Positions 47,236 through 56,509 of a stretch of 64,000 bases of DNA are shown here, piece by piece. Under the pieces are notes generated by a model. That model did not search any database. It was given only the letters and a program-made list of their open reading frames with translations, and had not been told where the DNA came from. Source of the DNA: VAXT01 sp963850415 (GTDB taxonomy: Bacteria; Actinomycetota; Thermoleophilia; Gaiellales; Gaiellaceae). Both the position numbers and the translations under genes were made by a program. How positions within the stretch are numbered: the first letter of the stretch is position 1; every line of letters begins with the position of its first letter. The DNA is taken from the NCBI GenBank assembly GCA_963850415.1, contig CAWKLE010000002.1:1-64000 (forward strand). The letters are read 5' to 3'.

Positions 47236-47838
47236 TTGAAAAGAACGGAATACCCGAGGCGCTTCGTGATTTGATCGCGCAATTGCGGCAAATGCCCGGC
47301 GTCGGTCCGCGCTCGGCCGAGCGCATCGCCCTCTGGATGGTGCAGTCGCGCAGCGATCAGCCGGAACAGATCGCGGGCGCGATTACTGCAACGCGGCCAG
47401 ATTCGGCCGTGCAGACTTTGCGGCTTTTTCGCAACGGACGAGCTTTGCGAAATTTGCTCGCGACGAATCGCGAGCGAACGAGTTGCTCTGCGTGGTGGAA
47501 CAGCCGACCGATATTCTGCCGCTGGAAAAAACGAGCGCATTTCGCGGGCGCTATCACGCGTTAGGCGGCCGGATTTCGCCGCTCGATCACGTCGCGCCCG
47601 AAGATTTGCGAATCAAGGAGCTGTGGATCGCATCGAGCGCGAGAAATTTTCGGAAATCATTTTCGCGCTCGCGGCTGATGTCGAAGGCGAAGCGACCACG
47701 AATTATTTGGTCGAGTTACTGAAGGGAAAATCGGTAAAGTTAACACGGATCGCGCACGGGTTGCCCGCGGGTGGTGGCCTCGAATCGGCCGACGAACTGA
47801 CACTTTACCAGGCGCTGACTGGAAGAACGAAGCTCTAA
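47236..47838 (+). CDS. recR: Recombination protein RecR, heavily frameshifted
   Basis: RecR acts with RecF/RecO in loading RecA at gaps. TTG 47236 begins KRTEYP, which after one indel joins ALRDLIAQLRQMPGVGPRSA and ERIALWM (the HhH region). The Cys4 zinc site (CGFFATDELCEICS) is in yet another frame. The Toprim part (LLCVVEQPTDILPLEKTSAF, RYHALGGRISPLDHVAPEDL) and the C-terminus (EATTNYLVELLKG, TRIAHGLPAGGGLESADELT) follow. About four indels are needed, but each block is unmistakable and in order. Confidence 0.85.
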
Positions 47839-47967
47839 AAATGCGCACTGTCGACGTGGCCGTTGAGCGATGGATTCGGCAGCACGCCCGGCTCTCAGCA
47901 ATCCTATGACGACTTAGCAACGTTCCCAATTTAACTTTTCAACCTTTTAACGTTGTAACTTTACTCG

Positions 47968-48860
47968 ATGTCCTGCGCGAAAATCGATCCGGCGCTGCAC
48001 CAGGCGCAGAAGCCGCCCTGGATCAAGGTGCGGCTGCCGTCGAATCCCGGTTTTCTTTTCCACCAAGGCGCTCATTTCCGATCTGCGGCTGCACACCGTT
48101 TGCGAAAGCGCGCAGTGCCCGAATCGCTGGGAATGCTGGAGCCAGGGCACGGCGACGATGATGATCGCGGGCGATCGCTGCACGCGCGCCTGCGGATTTT
48201 GCGCGGTGACAACGGCGAAACCGTTCGCGCTGGAAGAAGACGAACCGCAGCGCGTGGCCGAAGCCGTGCGGCGGATGAAATTGAAACACGTCGTCATCAC
48301 CGCGGTCGCGCGCGACGATCTGAAGGACGGCGGCGCGAATCATTTCGCGCGGACGATCGACAGCGATTCGCGAGATGGATCCGTCGATCATCATCGAAGT
48401 GCTGGTGCCCGATTTTCACGCGCAGGATTGGTGCATCCAGATCGTGCTCGACGCCGCGCCCGACATTTACAATCACAACATGGAGACGGTCGAGCGACTG
48501 ACGCCGGTGGTGCGTTCGCGCGCGAAATATCGGACTTCGCTGCGAGTCTTGAAGCGCGCGAAAGAGCTTTCGCCGAAGTCGTGACCAAGAGCGGCGTCAT
48601 GCTTGGCCTGGGCGAAACCGAGCCGGAGCTTTTTCAAACGATGGACGATTTGCGCGAAGTCGGCTGCCAGGTGCTGACGCATGGGCCAATATCTGCGCCC
48701 GACGCCGCAACATCTGCCGGTGGTCGAATACATCGCGCCGGAACGATTCGATACTCTACGGCGAGATCGCGCGCAGCAAAAGGATTCGAGCATGTCGCCT
48801 CCGGTCCGCTCGTGCGCAGCTCCTATCACGCGGCCGATTTTCATCCCGGTCGTCCGCTAA
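47968..48860 (+). CDS. lipA: Lipoyl synthase, heavily frameshifted
   Basis: Radical SAM enzyme inserting two sulfurs into octanoyl domains. After KPPWIKVRLPS the frame breaks. The auxiliary cluster motif (VCESAQCPNRWECWSQGTAT) and radical SAM motif (DRCTRACGFCAV) are split over frames. Then RMKLKHVVITAVARDDLKDG, IEVLVPDFHAQ, YNHNMETVERLTP, RSRAKYRTSLRVLKRAKEL, KSGVMLGLGETEPELFQTMD, and GPLVRSSYHA. At least five indels between 48050 and 48850. I place the stop at 48860, which would follow the conserved VRSSYHA. lipB is not in the window. Confidence 0.85.
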
Positions 48861-48862
48861 CG

Positions 48863-49573
48863 ATGGACGGCGCTCCGGGACGACGCGATCGATCCGGCGA
48901 ACGGTCGCGGCGGTCATTCCCGCCTATCACGAAGAAAAACACGTCGGCTGAAGTCGCGCAGCGGACGCGTGCGCAGTTGCTCGATCAATGTTCTCGTGGT
49001 CGATGACGGATCAACCGATGCGACGGCGGAGCGGGCGCGAGCGAGCCGGCGCCGAAGTCATCGTTCATCCGCAAAATCGCGGCAAAGGCGAATCGATCAA
49101 GACCGGGCTGCGCCATTGGCTCGAGCGCGGAATGCGAATACGTCGTGCTTCTCGATGCCGACGGCCAGCATCTGCCGGAAGAAATTTCGCGTTTTGTTGA
49201 CAGCGCCGCGTCAGAGCCGAACGCGAAGATTTTCATCGGCTACGCGCATGAACGACATCACGCGATGCCGCTGGTGCGGCGGATGGTGAATCGTTACATG
49301 AGCGGCAAAATCAGCCGCGTCTGCGGGCAGCAGATTCCCGATACGCAATGTGGTTTTCGCATGCTGCATCGCGATATCATTCCGGAAGTTCTCGAGCGGC
49401 GCCGAGCCGTTTCGATTACGAAACCGAAATGCTCATCATCGCCAGCCGGAAAGGATATCGCATCGCAGTCGGTTCCGATCACGACCGTCTATTCCGACGA
49501 AGTCAGCAGCATCCATCCGGTGCGCGATACCATGCGTTTCTTCAAATTGATGCGGCGCTATCGGAATCTGTAG
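48863..49573 (+). CDS. GT2 glycosyltransferase (polyprenyl-phosphate-sugar synthase-like), heavily frameshifted
   Basis: Dolichyl/polyprenyl-phosphate mannose-synthase-like GT2. The blocks are AAVIPAYHEEKHVGEVA, INVLVVDDGSTDATAERA, VIVHPQNRGKGESIKTGLRH, YVVLLDADGQHLPEEISRFV and SRVCGQQIPDTQCGFRMLHR (acceptor region). They end in KLMRRYRNL at 49573. They lie in several frames, joined by about five indels. No C-terminal membrane helices are seen. It begins two or three bases after lipA, so the two are co-transcribed. The stop TAG leads into a REP cluster. Confidence 0.78.
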
Positions 49574-49579
49574 TGGCGG

Positions 49580-49745
49580 GTAGCGCACGCGTCTCGGCGT
49601 GCTGGCGATGGCGTCTCGCCATCGCATCCGTCATCCCGAGCCGCGCAGACGGCGAGGGACCTCACCACTGCAGAATGAATACGCAAAAGGCGCTTGTGTG
49701 ACCCATAACCATTGGCGAGATCCCTCGCTTGCGCTCGGGATGACG
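49580..49745. repeat. Mixed repeat cluster: GTAG-headed REP and two TCATCCCGAGC units
   Basis: From 49580 a GTAG head with CGCACGCGTCTCGGCGTG (the type seen at 4168) is followed by GGCGATGGCGTCTCGCCATC. One TCATCCCGAGC unit lies at 49630-49664 and an inverted one at 49716-49745 (GAGATCCCTCGC to CTCGGGATGACG). Both repeat families thus sit side by side between the convergent GT2 and minus-strand unknown genes. Confidence 0.7.
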
Positions 49746-49791
49746 GAAGGCAGAACGCGAAAGGGGGTTTTTGCAACACCCGCACCCGAGA

Positions 49792-50400
49792 TTAAATCAA
49801 ACCGCGGCGCTTGAAGTCGCCGATGTTTTCGCCAGCGGAGCGCTCGATCATCTCGATGGTGAACTTGAGCAGGCAAACTTCCCAGGCCTCATCCACTCCC
49901 TGGATGATCGCGCCATTCGGATCACTGGCGCTCTCCACTACCCGCCGAGTGCGATCGATGACCGATTGTAACGAGGCGCTCACGGTTTCTTCCGTCACGC
50001 CAGATTTGCGAAATTGAAACCCGTAACGCAACACCGCGATCTGCTGCGCGTGCTCGCGCAGCCGTTCCACGTACTGCTGCGCTTTTTCACCAAACCCTTC
50101 GAGCATCATTCGGCAAAAGTACTCCGGGCTGAGAATCTTCGGACGCTCAGCTTCGATGCGGCCGGTGCGAATGCGGACCTGATCGACCCGGTCCATCAGC
50201 TCGGAAATGAGATGAAATTCAAAGCTGGTGTTGCCAAATGTCGCGATCTGCCGTTCCGGCGCGAGAATAACCTGCGTATTCTCAATGGCGTATTCGATAT
50301 CGTCCTGTTTCAAATTATGCGGGAAACAATACGATGAAGGAGGCGCGATTTCCAGAAGTGGGTAATTCGCAGCGAATTCTCGAAATCGCCTTTCACGCAA
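49792..50400 (-). CDS. Conserved soluble protein of unknown function
   Basis: A 202-residue protein without signal or membrane segment. The middle has NTQVILAPERQIATFGNTSF, EFHLISELMDRVDQVRIRTG and ILSPEYFCRMMLEGFGEKA, followed by long helices (AQQYVERLREHAQQIAVLRY) and SDPNGAIIQGVDEAWEVCLL. I recognise no named family or catalytic motif. The start is TTG 50400 because an in-frame stop lies just before it. A 42-base symmetrical palindrome abuts the start codon. Codon use is as in its neighbours. Confidence 0.7.
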   Translation of the reverse strand: MRERRFREFAANYPLLEIAPPSSYCFPHNLKQDDIEYAIENTQVILAPERQIATFGNTSFEFHLISELMDRVDQVRIRTGRIEAERPKILSPEYFCRMMLEGFGEKAQQYVERLREHAQQIAVLRYGFQFRKSGVTEETVSASLQSVIDRTRRVVESASDPNGAIIQGVDEAWEVCLLKFTIEMIERSAGENIGDFKRRGLI

Positions 50401-50442
50401 GTTAACATTTCAATGTCGCATATGCGACACTCCAACGTTAAC
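50401..50442. promoter_or_regulatory. Symmetrical 42-base palindrome, candidate operator
   Basis: A perfect 16-base palindrome TGTCGCATATGCGACA (50414-50429) is flanked on both sides, at equal distance, by GTTAAC (50401-50406 and 50437-50442). The whole element is centred exactly at 50421.5. It is directly upstream of the minus-strand unknown gene (start 50400) and downstream of the MsrB-like gene. It is neither REP-like nor GC-rich. Its symmetry and place suggest the binding site of a dimeric regulator; a terminator hairpin for the MsrB-like gene is the alternative. Confidence 0.5.
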
Positions 50443-50463
50443 TCCGCTTGATTTAACTCCGCG

Positions 50464-51054
50464 CTATTTTTTCTCTACTAGCGGCAGGAACGCTTCGTAG
50501 CCTTCATCTTTCATTCGTTCTATCGGAATGAAATGGAAAGCGGCCGAGTTGACGGCGTAGCGTTGTCCTGTCGGCGAAGTTGGGTCGGCAAAGAGATGGC
50601 CAAGGTGGGCATCGCTGCGTTTAGCACGGACCTCGGTGCGCTGCATGTCCCGCGAGGTGTCCGCTTTTTCGACCACGAGATCTTTCGAGATCGGTTTGGT
50701 AAACGTGGGCCGGCCGGTGCCGCCATCGAATTTGTCGAGCGAAGTAAAGAGTGGTTCGCCGGTGATGACATCGACGTAAATGCCGACACGCTCGTTGTCC
50801 CAGAACTCATTCTGAAAGGCGGTCTCGGTGCCGTTCTCGCGCACGACAAAATACTGGTCCGGCTTCAATCGCCGTTTCAAAGTCGCATCGTTCGGCACCG
50901 GCCGGTTCGGATCGAAACCGGTGGCCTCCTTTTTTTCCTGGTGCGAGAGGATAAAAAAGTAAACGGCCCCGGCGGCGAGCACCGTCACCACGCCGAGGCC
51001 GACGTACGTGCTTAGGGTCGATCTTTCCTCGCTGGTGATTCGGCCGCCGACCAT
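50464..51054 (-). CDS. MsrB-like protein lacking the catalytic cysteine
   Basis: A paralogue of the 32-kb msrB, with a membrane anchor (LGVVTVLAAGAVYFFIL) and a full-length MsrB domain: GIYVDVITGEPLFTSLDKFD, AHLGHLFADPTSPTGQRYA and AVNSAAFHFIPIERM. At the catalytic position, RYC in active MsrB, the codon is GCC (Ala), giving RYAVNS. The GCGWPSF loop is altered to GTGRPTF, losing the conserved Trp. The frame is intact and the rest is well conserved, so this looks like a maintained non-catalytic variant rather than decay. It may bind methionine sulfoxide or a partner without reducing it. Confidence 0.82.
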   Translation of the reverse strand: MVGGRITSEERSTLSTYVGLGVVTVLAAGAVYFFILSHQEKKEATGFDPNRPVPNDATLKRRLKPDQYFVVRENGTETAFQNEFWDNERVGIYVDVITGEPLFTSLDKFDGGTGRPTFTKPISKDLVVEKADTSRDMQRTEVRAKRSDAHLGHLFADPTSPTGQRYAVNSAAFHFIPIERMKDEGYEAFLPLVEKK

Positions 51055-51241
51055 GACTATGAAATTGAATCAAAAATCCGCCACCGTCGTCACTTCTTTT
51101 TTCTCAAACAAAATTTTCGACAAAAGACGCGCTCTCCGGGGATCCGCTGGAATTCTTCTTCGGTGAAGGCAGCCGTGGCTGGGTTTGAAGATTTGCGGGC
51201 AACACGCCTGCCTCAACAGATTCACGTTCGACAGGCTCATT

Positions 51242-52195
51242 TCAGATCCCGGGCTCGATTAGCGGGGAATCTGGTGGTGCTTCGGCGGCCACCCGTTTGC
51301 TCGTACGCCAGCGCAAAACCGCTTCGGCTGAAACAAGGACAAGCGCGAACCAAATGAGAAGAAAGGTAATGAAATGCTGGCGGGTGAATGTCTCGTGATA
51401 AACAAAAAGCCCAAGAATGAAACTAATGCTGGGCGAGAGATACTGAAGAAAGCCAATCGTAACTAATCGCAAATGACGGGCGGCGTAACCGAACCAGATC
51501 AGCGGGACTGCGGTTACGATCCCACTTGTCGTTAGGATTACGGAAAGGGAGATGTGCGACGGGCCAAAGGTCAGCGCGCCGCGATTGGCGAGGAGAACGA
51601 GATAAACCAGGGCCAGCGGCAGGAGAAAGAGCGTTTCCAAAAACAGCCCGGGAATGGCAGCGGTGCCGGACTGCTTCCGCAGCAATCCGTAGAGGCCGAA
51701 ACTGCTGCAAAGCCCTAGCGCGATCCACGGGAGATGGCCGTAACCAAAGGCAAGAATAGAGACAGCGACCAAAGCAATGAGAATGGAAGCGGTCTGCCAG
51801 GCGCTGAGTCGCTCGCGCAAAATAAAGGCGCCAAGCAGGACGTTCACGATTGGGGTCATGAAATAGCCGAGGCTGGTTTCGAGGACGTGACCGATGTTGA
51901 CCGCCCAAATGAAGAGCAGCCAATTCAGGCCAACCATGATACCGCTGCCCAAACAAAAAAGTGCGCTCCGTCGCCTGCGAAGGCTGCCGATGACTTCACG
52001 CCAGCGCTCTTGCCAGCTGAGCAGAAGGCCGAGAAACACAATGGTCCAGACGAAACGATGCGCGAGAATTTCCAAGGCTGGGACCCTCGAAAGCAATTTC
52101 CAATAAATTGGCACCAATCCCCACGTTGCGAAGGATGCAACTGCAGCGATGAAGGCAGACGTGTGTTGCGGATCGCCGCCACCGGACCTGGCCAT
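51242..52195 (-). CDS. rarD: RarD-type EamA/DMT transporter
   Basis: Ten-helix drug/metabolite-superfamily permease of 317 residues. The N-terminal block AAVASFATWGLVPIYWKLLS and LEILAHRFVWTIVFLGLLLS is characteristic of RarD. Other blocks are GLNWLLFIWAVNIGHVLETS, LGYFMTPIVNVLLGAFILRE and TAVPLIWFGYAARHLRLVTI. Homologues are annotated as chloramphenicol-sensitivity proteins, but their substrate is unsettled. The frame is intact. Divergent from the TolB/TPR gene. Confidence 0.88.
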   Translation of the reverse strand: MARSGGGDPQHTSAFIAAVASFATWGLVPIYWKLLSRVPALEILAHRFVWTIVFLGLLLSWQERWREVIGSLRRRRSALFCLGSGIMVGLNWLLFIWAVNIGHVLETSLGYFMTPIVNVLLGAFILRERLSAWQTASILIALVAVSILAFGYGHLPWIALGLCSSFGLYGLLRKQSGTAAIPGLFLETLFLLPLALVYLVLLANRGALTFGPSHISLSVILTTSGIVTAVPLIWFGYAARHLRLVTIGFLQYLSPSISFILGLFVYHETFTRQHFITFLLIWFALVLVSAEAVLRWRTSKRVAAEAPPDSPLIEPGI

Positions 52196-52287
52196 CTCGC
52201 TCGTATTTCATCGATCCCATTAGTTCGCAACCCTTCACTTGCTGAGGATGCGATAGTTTGTAATGACGGAATGCTGGAGCTGATCGC

Positions 52288-54250
52288 GTGAAATCGTTTT
52301 TTGCCGAACTAAAGCGCCGCAAGGTCCATCGCGTCGCCATTGCCTACGCCGTCGCCGCCTGGTTGCTCATTCAAATTGCAACGCAAGTTTTTCCGTTCTT
52401 CGAAATTCCAAATTGGACGGTGCGCCTGATTGTGCTCGTGTTGGTGCTGGGTTTTCCAATCGCACTCACGCTGTCGTGGATATTCGATCTGACTCCGCAG
52501 GGAATCAGACGCACCGAAGAAAGCGATAGAAGTTTGGCGGCGTTCGGTCGGCCCCGCCGCAATCCGCAATATTCCGGAAAAAAGCATCGCCGTTCTTCCA
52601 TTCGAAAATTTGAGTGACGACAAAGAGAACGAATACTTCGCGGCCGGCGTACACAATGACATTCTCTCGAACCTGGCCAAGGTCGCTGACCTTAAGGTCA
52701 TCAGCCGCACCTCGGTACAGCAATTCAAGAGCGGCACGCGCAATTTGCGTGAAATCGGACTGGCACTGGGAGTAGCACATATTCTTGAGGGCACGGCACG
52801 CCGGGCGGGTAATCGCATCCGGGTAAATGCTCAGTTGATTGACGCGCGGAGCGATGCCCAACTTTGGGGAGAAACATTCGATCGCGAGATTACCGATCTG
52901 TTCGCGCTGCAAAGCGAATTGGCGCAACGCATCAGCCAGGAGTTGCGGGCAAATCTTTCCGCCCGCGAGAAAACGAACCTGCAAACCCATCCCACCCGCG
53001 ACATCCTTGCCTACGAACTTTTCCTGCGCGCACGCGAGCTATTTCATTGGGCCGGGAGCGGCTATTCCTACGACAAAGGAGCAGATGCGCTGCGATTGAT
53101 CGATGAGGCAATTAAGCGTGATCCGCAATTTGCGCTGGCCTACGGCCTGGCCTCGCGTCTGCACTCTGAATTGTTTTGGTTTGGCTACGATAAAAGCGCA
53201 TCGCGTTTGGAAAAAGCGAAGGCAGCAGCCGATGCCGCGCTCCAACTTCAGCCGGACTTGGGCGAAGCGCATCTCGCGAAAGCTTTTTACTATTACTATG
53301 GATTCCGGCAATATGATGTCGCCCAAAAGCACGTCACTGCTGCGGTTCGCGCGATTCCCAACGACGCCGACGTGCTCAATACCGCTGGAGCAATCGCCCG
53401 CCGAGTCGGAAGGTGGAATGAAGCGGTCAGTACTCTGGAGCAGGCGCGGGATCGCGACCCTAGAAATCTTTCGGTGCTGTGGAGTCTGCTCGAAAGTTAT
53501 CTCGCCTTGCATGAATACACCAAGGCAGACGGAACAGTAAACGACGCGCTTTCCGTTTCGCCGAGCGCGGACTTTTTTGTCCTGGCCCGCAGCTCGATTG
53601 CCCTATTTCGCGATGGCGATACTGCTCCGCTCCGTTCCACCTTGCGGAAACTCCCGCGCAGTTTTGATCCTGGCGGGGCAACTAGCACAATCGCGCTCCG
53701 TCTGAGTCTGATGGAACATGATGTGGAGGAGGCGGATCGTGTGCTTGCCGCCTGCAGGCACGAGAAACTCGATGACAATGGTTTGAGCGGAGTTGCCGGC
53801 GCTCTCGACGGTTATACCGTCCCAAAAAGTTGGTACGCAGGATTAATTGCCCAAGCTCGCGGTAACGAATCATCCGCGCGTGCCGCTTTCGAGCAGGCCA
53901 AACGGGCGGTGCGAGATGATCTGGTGCAATCCCCAAACGACGCTAAAACGCTTGCAATGCTGGCATTAATTCACGCTGCCGTGGGAGAGAAGAACGAAGC
54001 GCTTGGCGCCGCCACCCGCGCCAGGGAACTATTGCCTATCGCGAAAGATTCGTTCGACGGACCGATCCTTGCGACAACGCTAGCGGCAGTTAGCGCGAAG
54101 CTCGGCGAAAAGGACTTGGCAATTCGGCAACTGGAATCGCTAGTCGGTGTTCCAAATGGGCCGACTCCTGGAACCTTACGAGTAGAACCGGAGTGGGATT
54201 CTTTACGCGACGATCCCCGTTTTAAAAAACTGGCTGAGTGTGTCGCTTAA
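52288..54250 (+). CDS. Membrane TolB-like/TPR repeat protein, one frameshift
   Basis: The N-terminus FFAELKRRKVHRVAIAYAVA and two membrane helices (AWLLIQIATQVFPFF and LIVLVLVLGFPIALTLSWIF) are the hallmark of a large family also found on adenylate cyclases and kinases. After an indel near 52550 comes the FlgO/TolB-like segment (SIAVLPFENLSDDKENEYFA, then GLALGVAHILEGTARRAGNR). The remaining 350 residues are TPR repeats (for example LADAALQLQPDLGEAHLA-like units and AVSTLEQARDRDPRNLSVLW). No cyclase or kinase domain is attached. Probably a membrane scaffold or sensor. It starts at GTG 52288. Confidence 0.82.
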
Positions 54251-54366
54251 TTCACATCTCGTCGGGAGAAGCACATTCAGGTCCTCCCGATCACTCCGCA
54301 CAGCCTCTTCTGCGAGACGCCGAAGACAACATGCGAGACGCCTGCACACGGCGGGCAGGGAGTGCA

Positions 54367-56451
54367 CTACCCAATCCGCTTGAAGTTAGCCGGTTGTGTA
54401 TTGCCCGCATAGTTTACCCCGGACTGATCGCGAGTCGGGAGCGTGAACCAAAAGGTGCTTCCTTTTCCGGGTTCGCTTTGAACGCCAATCTTTCCTTGGT
54501 GCGCTTCCACAGCAAGCCGGCAAAAGGCGAGCCCCAGGCCAGTCGAATGCCGATGTTGGCGGCCACTATTTGTTTGTCCAAATTTTTCAAAGATGTGTTC
54601 GTGCTGATCGCGCGGTATCCCCTCGCCGTTGTCGCTGACAGAAATGGCGACATCAGCCCCCGTGCGCTCAACATTTATCCGGATTGTTCCATCTGATTTT
54701 GTGAATTTCAGCGCATTGCTGATGAGGTTCTCAAGAATCCGCCGGATCACATCAGTGTCGCAAGAGACTGTCAGTGGCTCGGGCGGCATCTCGCAGCGGA
54801 GGGCGCGACCTCGTAGGACAGGGGTAAATCGATCCGCAGCCTGGCGCGCGATCTCCGCGAGGTCGTGATCTTGTAAGCGAAGTGGCATTTCACCCGCCTC
54901 GAGCCGACCGACATCCAGAAGCATGGTGATCATGTCGCGCATGTCATCCGCGCCCCGTTTTGCCCCAGTGACACACTCTGCTTCGTCCGGATCCAGTTTA
55001 TCAGAAGCCATTTGTTCCAGTATATCGACGTAGCCGGTAACCAAGGTCAGGGGAGAGCGCAGATCATGAACGATCATATGGGTCAGGTCATCCCGCGTTT
55101 GCAATGTCGACCGAAGTCTGGTTTTCTCGATACGCTCAAAGATGAAATCCGAAACTAGGCAGAAGAAAACGATCGAGTTGAGGGCCAGGATTGGCGCCAG
55201 ACAGGGAAGATAAAGATTTTGGTGGTTGTAAAACCAAAGGGCGAAAAATGGTGTGGCGATGTCAATCCCCCCGAGAGCAAGCAAGCGCAGCCACGGGGAC
55301 CGGATGCTTAGCCACAAGGCAGTTGCGAGGATGGCGGTTAGTATCGTCACAACTGCCCTGGCAAACGGCGAAAGGTCTCTGACCGATTCGCGATGGAGCA
55401 GGCTATTGAGAACGTTGAGGTGGACCTCGGCCCCTGGCATCGGGCCAAACGGCGTTAGCAATTCATCCTTCTGCCACTTTCCTTCCGCCCCGATGACTAC
55501 GATCTTGTCGCGGACGAGCTCGCCGGAGCGGTAATTGTGTTCCCAGTATTCCGGAACAAAGATTTCGAAGAGCGGATGTGGATGAAAAGCGGTTCGAGGC
55601 GGGCCGGTGAACCGGATCAGATGCTCGGCGAGATCGTTTGGAATCAGTTCCGGGTGCCCAGCTTTTGAAACAACGCGTGCCGACAATGAAAGGTAAGTCG
55701 CGATCGAATTCTCGCGCTCACGAAAAGCAACCCGATATTGAGCTCCGCGCACAACTTTGTTTTCATCAGCAAAAAAATTCGTGAACCCGACGCGCTCATC
55801 TTGCGTCGGTGTCTTTGGGATCAGCGTTTCTGCCGGCGGCTCGTAGCTGGAAGGAATTCTGGACGATCGCTCGACGTTGTCAGGAGAAACGAAATTGCTT
55901 CCAATAACCGCCTGAGGCTTGAATCGCTCCAGTGCGACACGAAAGGCATCATCACCGGGAGCGGAAGCGGAAAATAGGCAATCGAAAGCGACAACCTTTG
56001 CACCGGCGCGGACGAGACGGTCCAGAATCAGGGCGTAGATTTCGCGGTTCCAAGGCCAACCTTTGCACATGATCTCGAGGGCGCGGCGCGATCCGGGATC
56101 GCTTAAACTGGACGAAAACAACCCTTGAAGGTCGAGTGTTTCATCCAGGCTTACGGAATCGGAATCAATGGCGAGGAAGAGCAGGTCTGGATTAGCCGGA
56201 GTTGTGCGGCCGGAGCGGGCAATGGCGTCCCGCACCCGGGATTCGGTCTGCCCGTAATAGCGGGGAGAGGTGAAATCCAGCAAAGTCGCGGCCGTAGCAC
56301 AAAGCGTTGCAAGGAGAAGGACGATCAGGGTGCACCTAGGGGGCATGATGGTCAGACACAACGGGAAAAATGCGGATAGAGGGCGCACTTTCGGCTGCGT
56401 CCCACGGATGGGGGCGACTGGTGGGTCCTGGGGTTCTCGGGATGAGGCCAA
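54367..56451 (-). CDS. CHASE2-domain sensor histidine kinase
   Basis: A 694-residue kinase. After an N-terminal helix (TLIVLLLATLCATAATLLDF) comes an extracytoplasmic CHASE2 domain (about residues 60-340: LLFLAIDSDSVSLDE, GWPWNREIYALILDRL, FDCLFSASAPGDDAF, DKIVVIGAEGKWQKDELLTP). Three helices follow, then HisKA (DLTHMIVHDLRSPLTLVTGY) and the ATPase domain with LENLISNALKFTKSDG, VSDNGEGIP and STGLGLAFCRLAVE. The translation start may be ATG 56346 instead, which removes 35 Pro-rich residues. The FecR-domain gene is divergent, an association seen elsewhere for CHASE2 sensors. The frame is intact. No response regulator is adjacent. Confidence 0.9.
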   Translation of the reverse strand: MASSREPQDPPVAPIRGTQPKVRPLSAFFPLCLTIMPPRCTLIVLLLATLCATAATLLDFTSPRYYGQTESRVRDAIARSGRTTPANPDLLFLAIDSDSVSLDETLDLQGLFSSSLSDPGSRRALEIMCKGWPWNREIYALILDRLVRAGAKVVAFDCLFSASAPGDDAFRVALERFKPQAVIGSNFVSPDNVERSSRIPSSYEPPAETLIPKTPTQDERVGFTNFFADENKVVRGAQYRVAFRERENSIATYLSLSARVVSKAGHPELIPNDLAEHLIRFTGPPRTAFHPHPLFEIFVPEYWEHNYRSGELVRDKIVVIGAEGKWQKDELLTPFGPMPGAEVHLNVLNSLLHRESVRDLSPFARAVVTILTAILATALWLSIRSPWLRLLALGGIDIATPFFALWFYNHQNLYLPCLAPILALNSIVFFCLVSDFIFERIEKTRLRSTLQTRDDLTHMIVHDLRSPLTLVTGYVDILEQMASDKLDPDEAECVTGAKRGADDMRDMITMLLDVGRLEAGEMPLRLQDHDLAEIARQAADRFTPVLRGRALRCEMPPEPLTVSCDTDVIRRILENLISNALKFTKSDGTIRINVERTGADVAISVSDNGEGIPRDQHEHIFEKFGQTNSGRQHRHSTGLGLAFCRLAVEAHQGKIGVQSEPGKGSTFWFTLPTRDQSGVNYAGNTQPANFKRIG

Positions 56452-56465
56452 AACTGGTTGGTGAT

Positions 56466-56492
56466 TCGATTCTAAATATATAATTTATATCA
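56466..56492. promoter_or_regulatory. AT-rich divergent promoter region
   Basis: TTCTAAATATATAATTTATA and the next few bases form a sharp AT-only island in otherwise GC-rich DNA between the CHASE2 kinase and FecR genes. It contains TATAAT on the plus strand and similar hexamers on the minus strand. It could serve as the -10 region for both. No clear -35 boxes are assigned. Confidence 0.45.
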
Positions 56493-56509
56493 CAGTCGCG
56501 GGGATATCT

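Noticed and set aside
50530..50560. Selenocysteine at the MsrB catalytic position
   Set aside because: The codon is GCC, not TGA, so it is plain alanine.
51092..51210. Short minus-strand frame ending in FTEEEFQRIPGERVF and a Lys-rich tail
   Set aside because: No acceptable start codon lies in frame after the upstream stop and no homologue is recognised; it may be a small gene, but the evidence is too thin.
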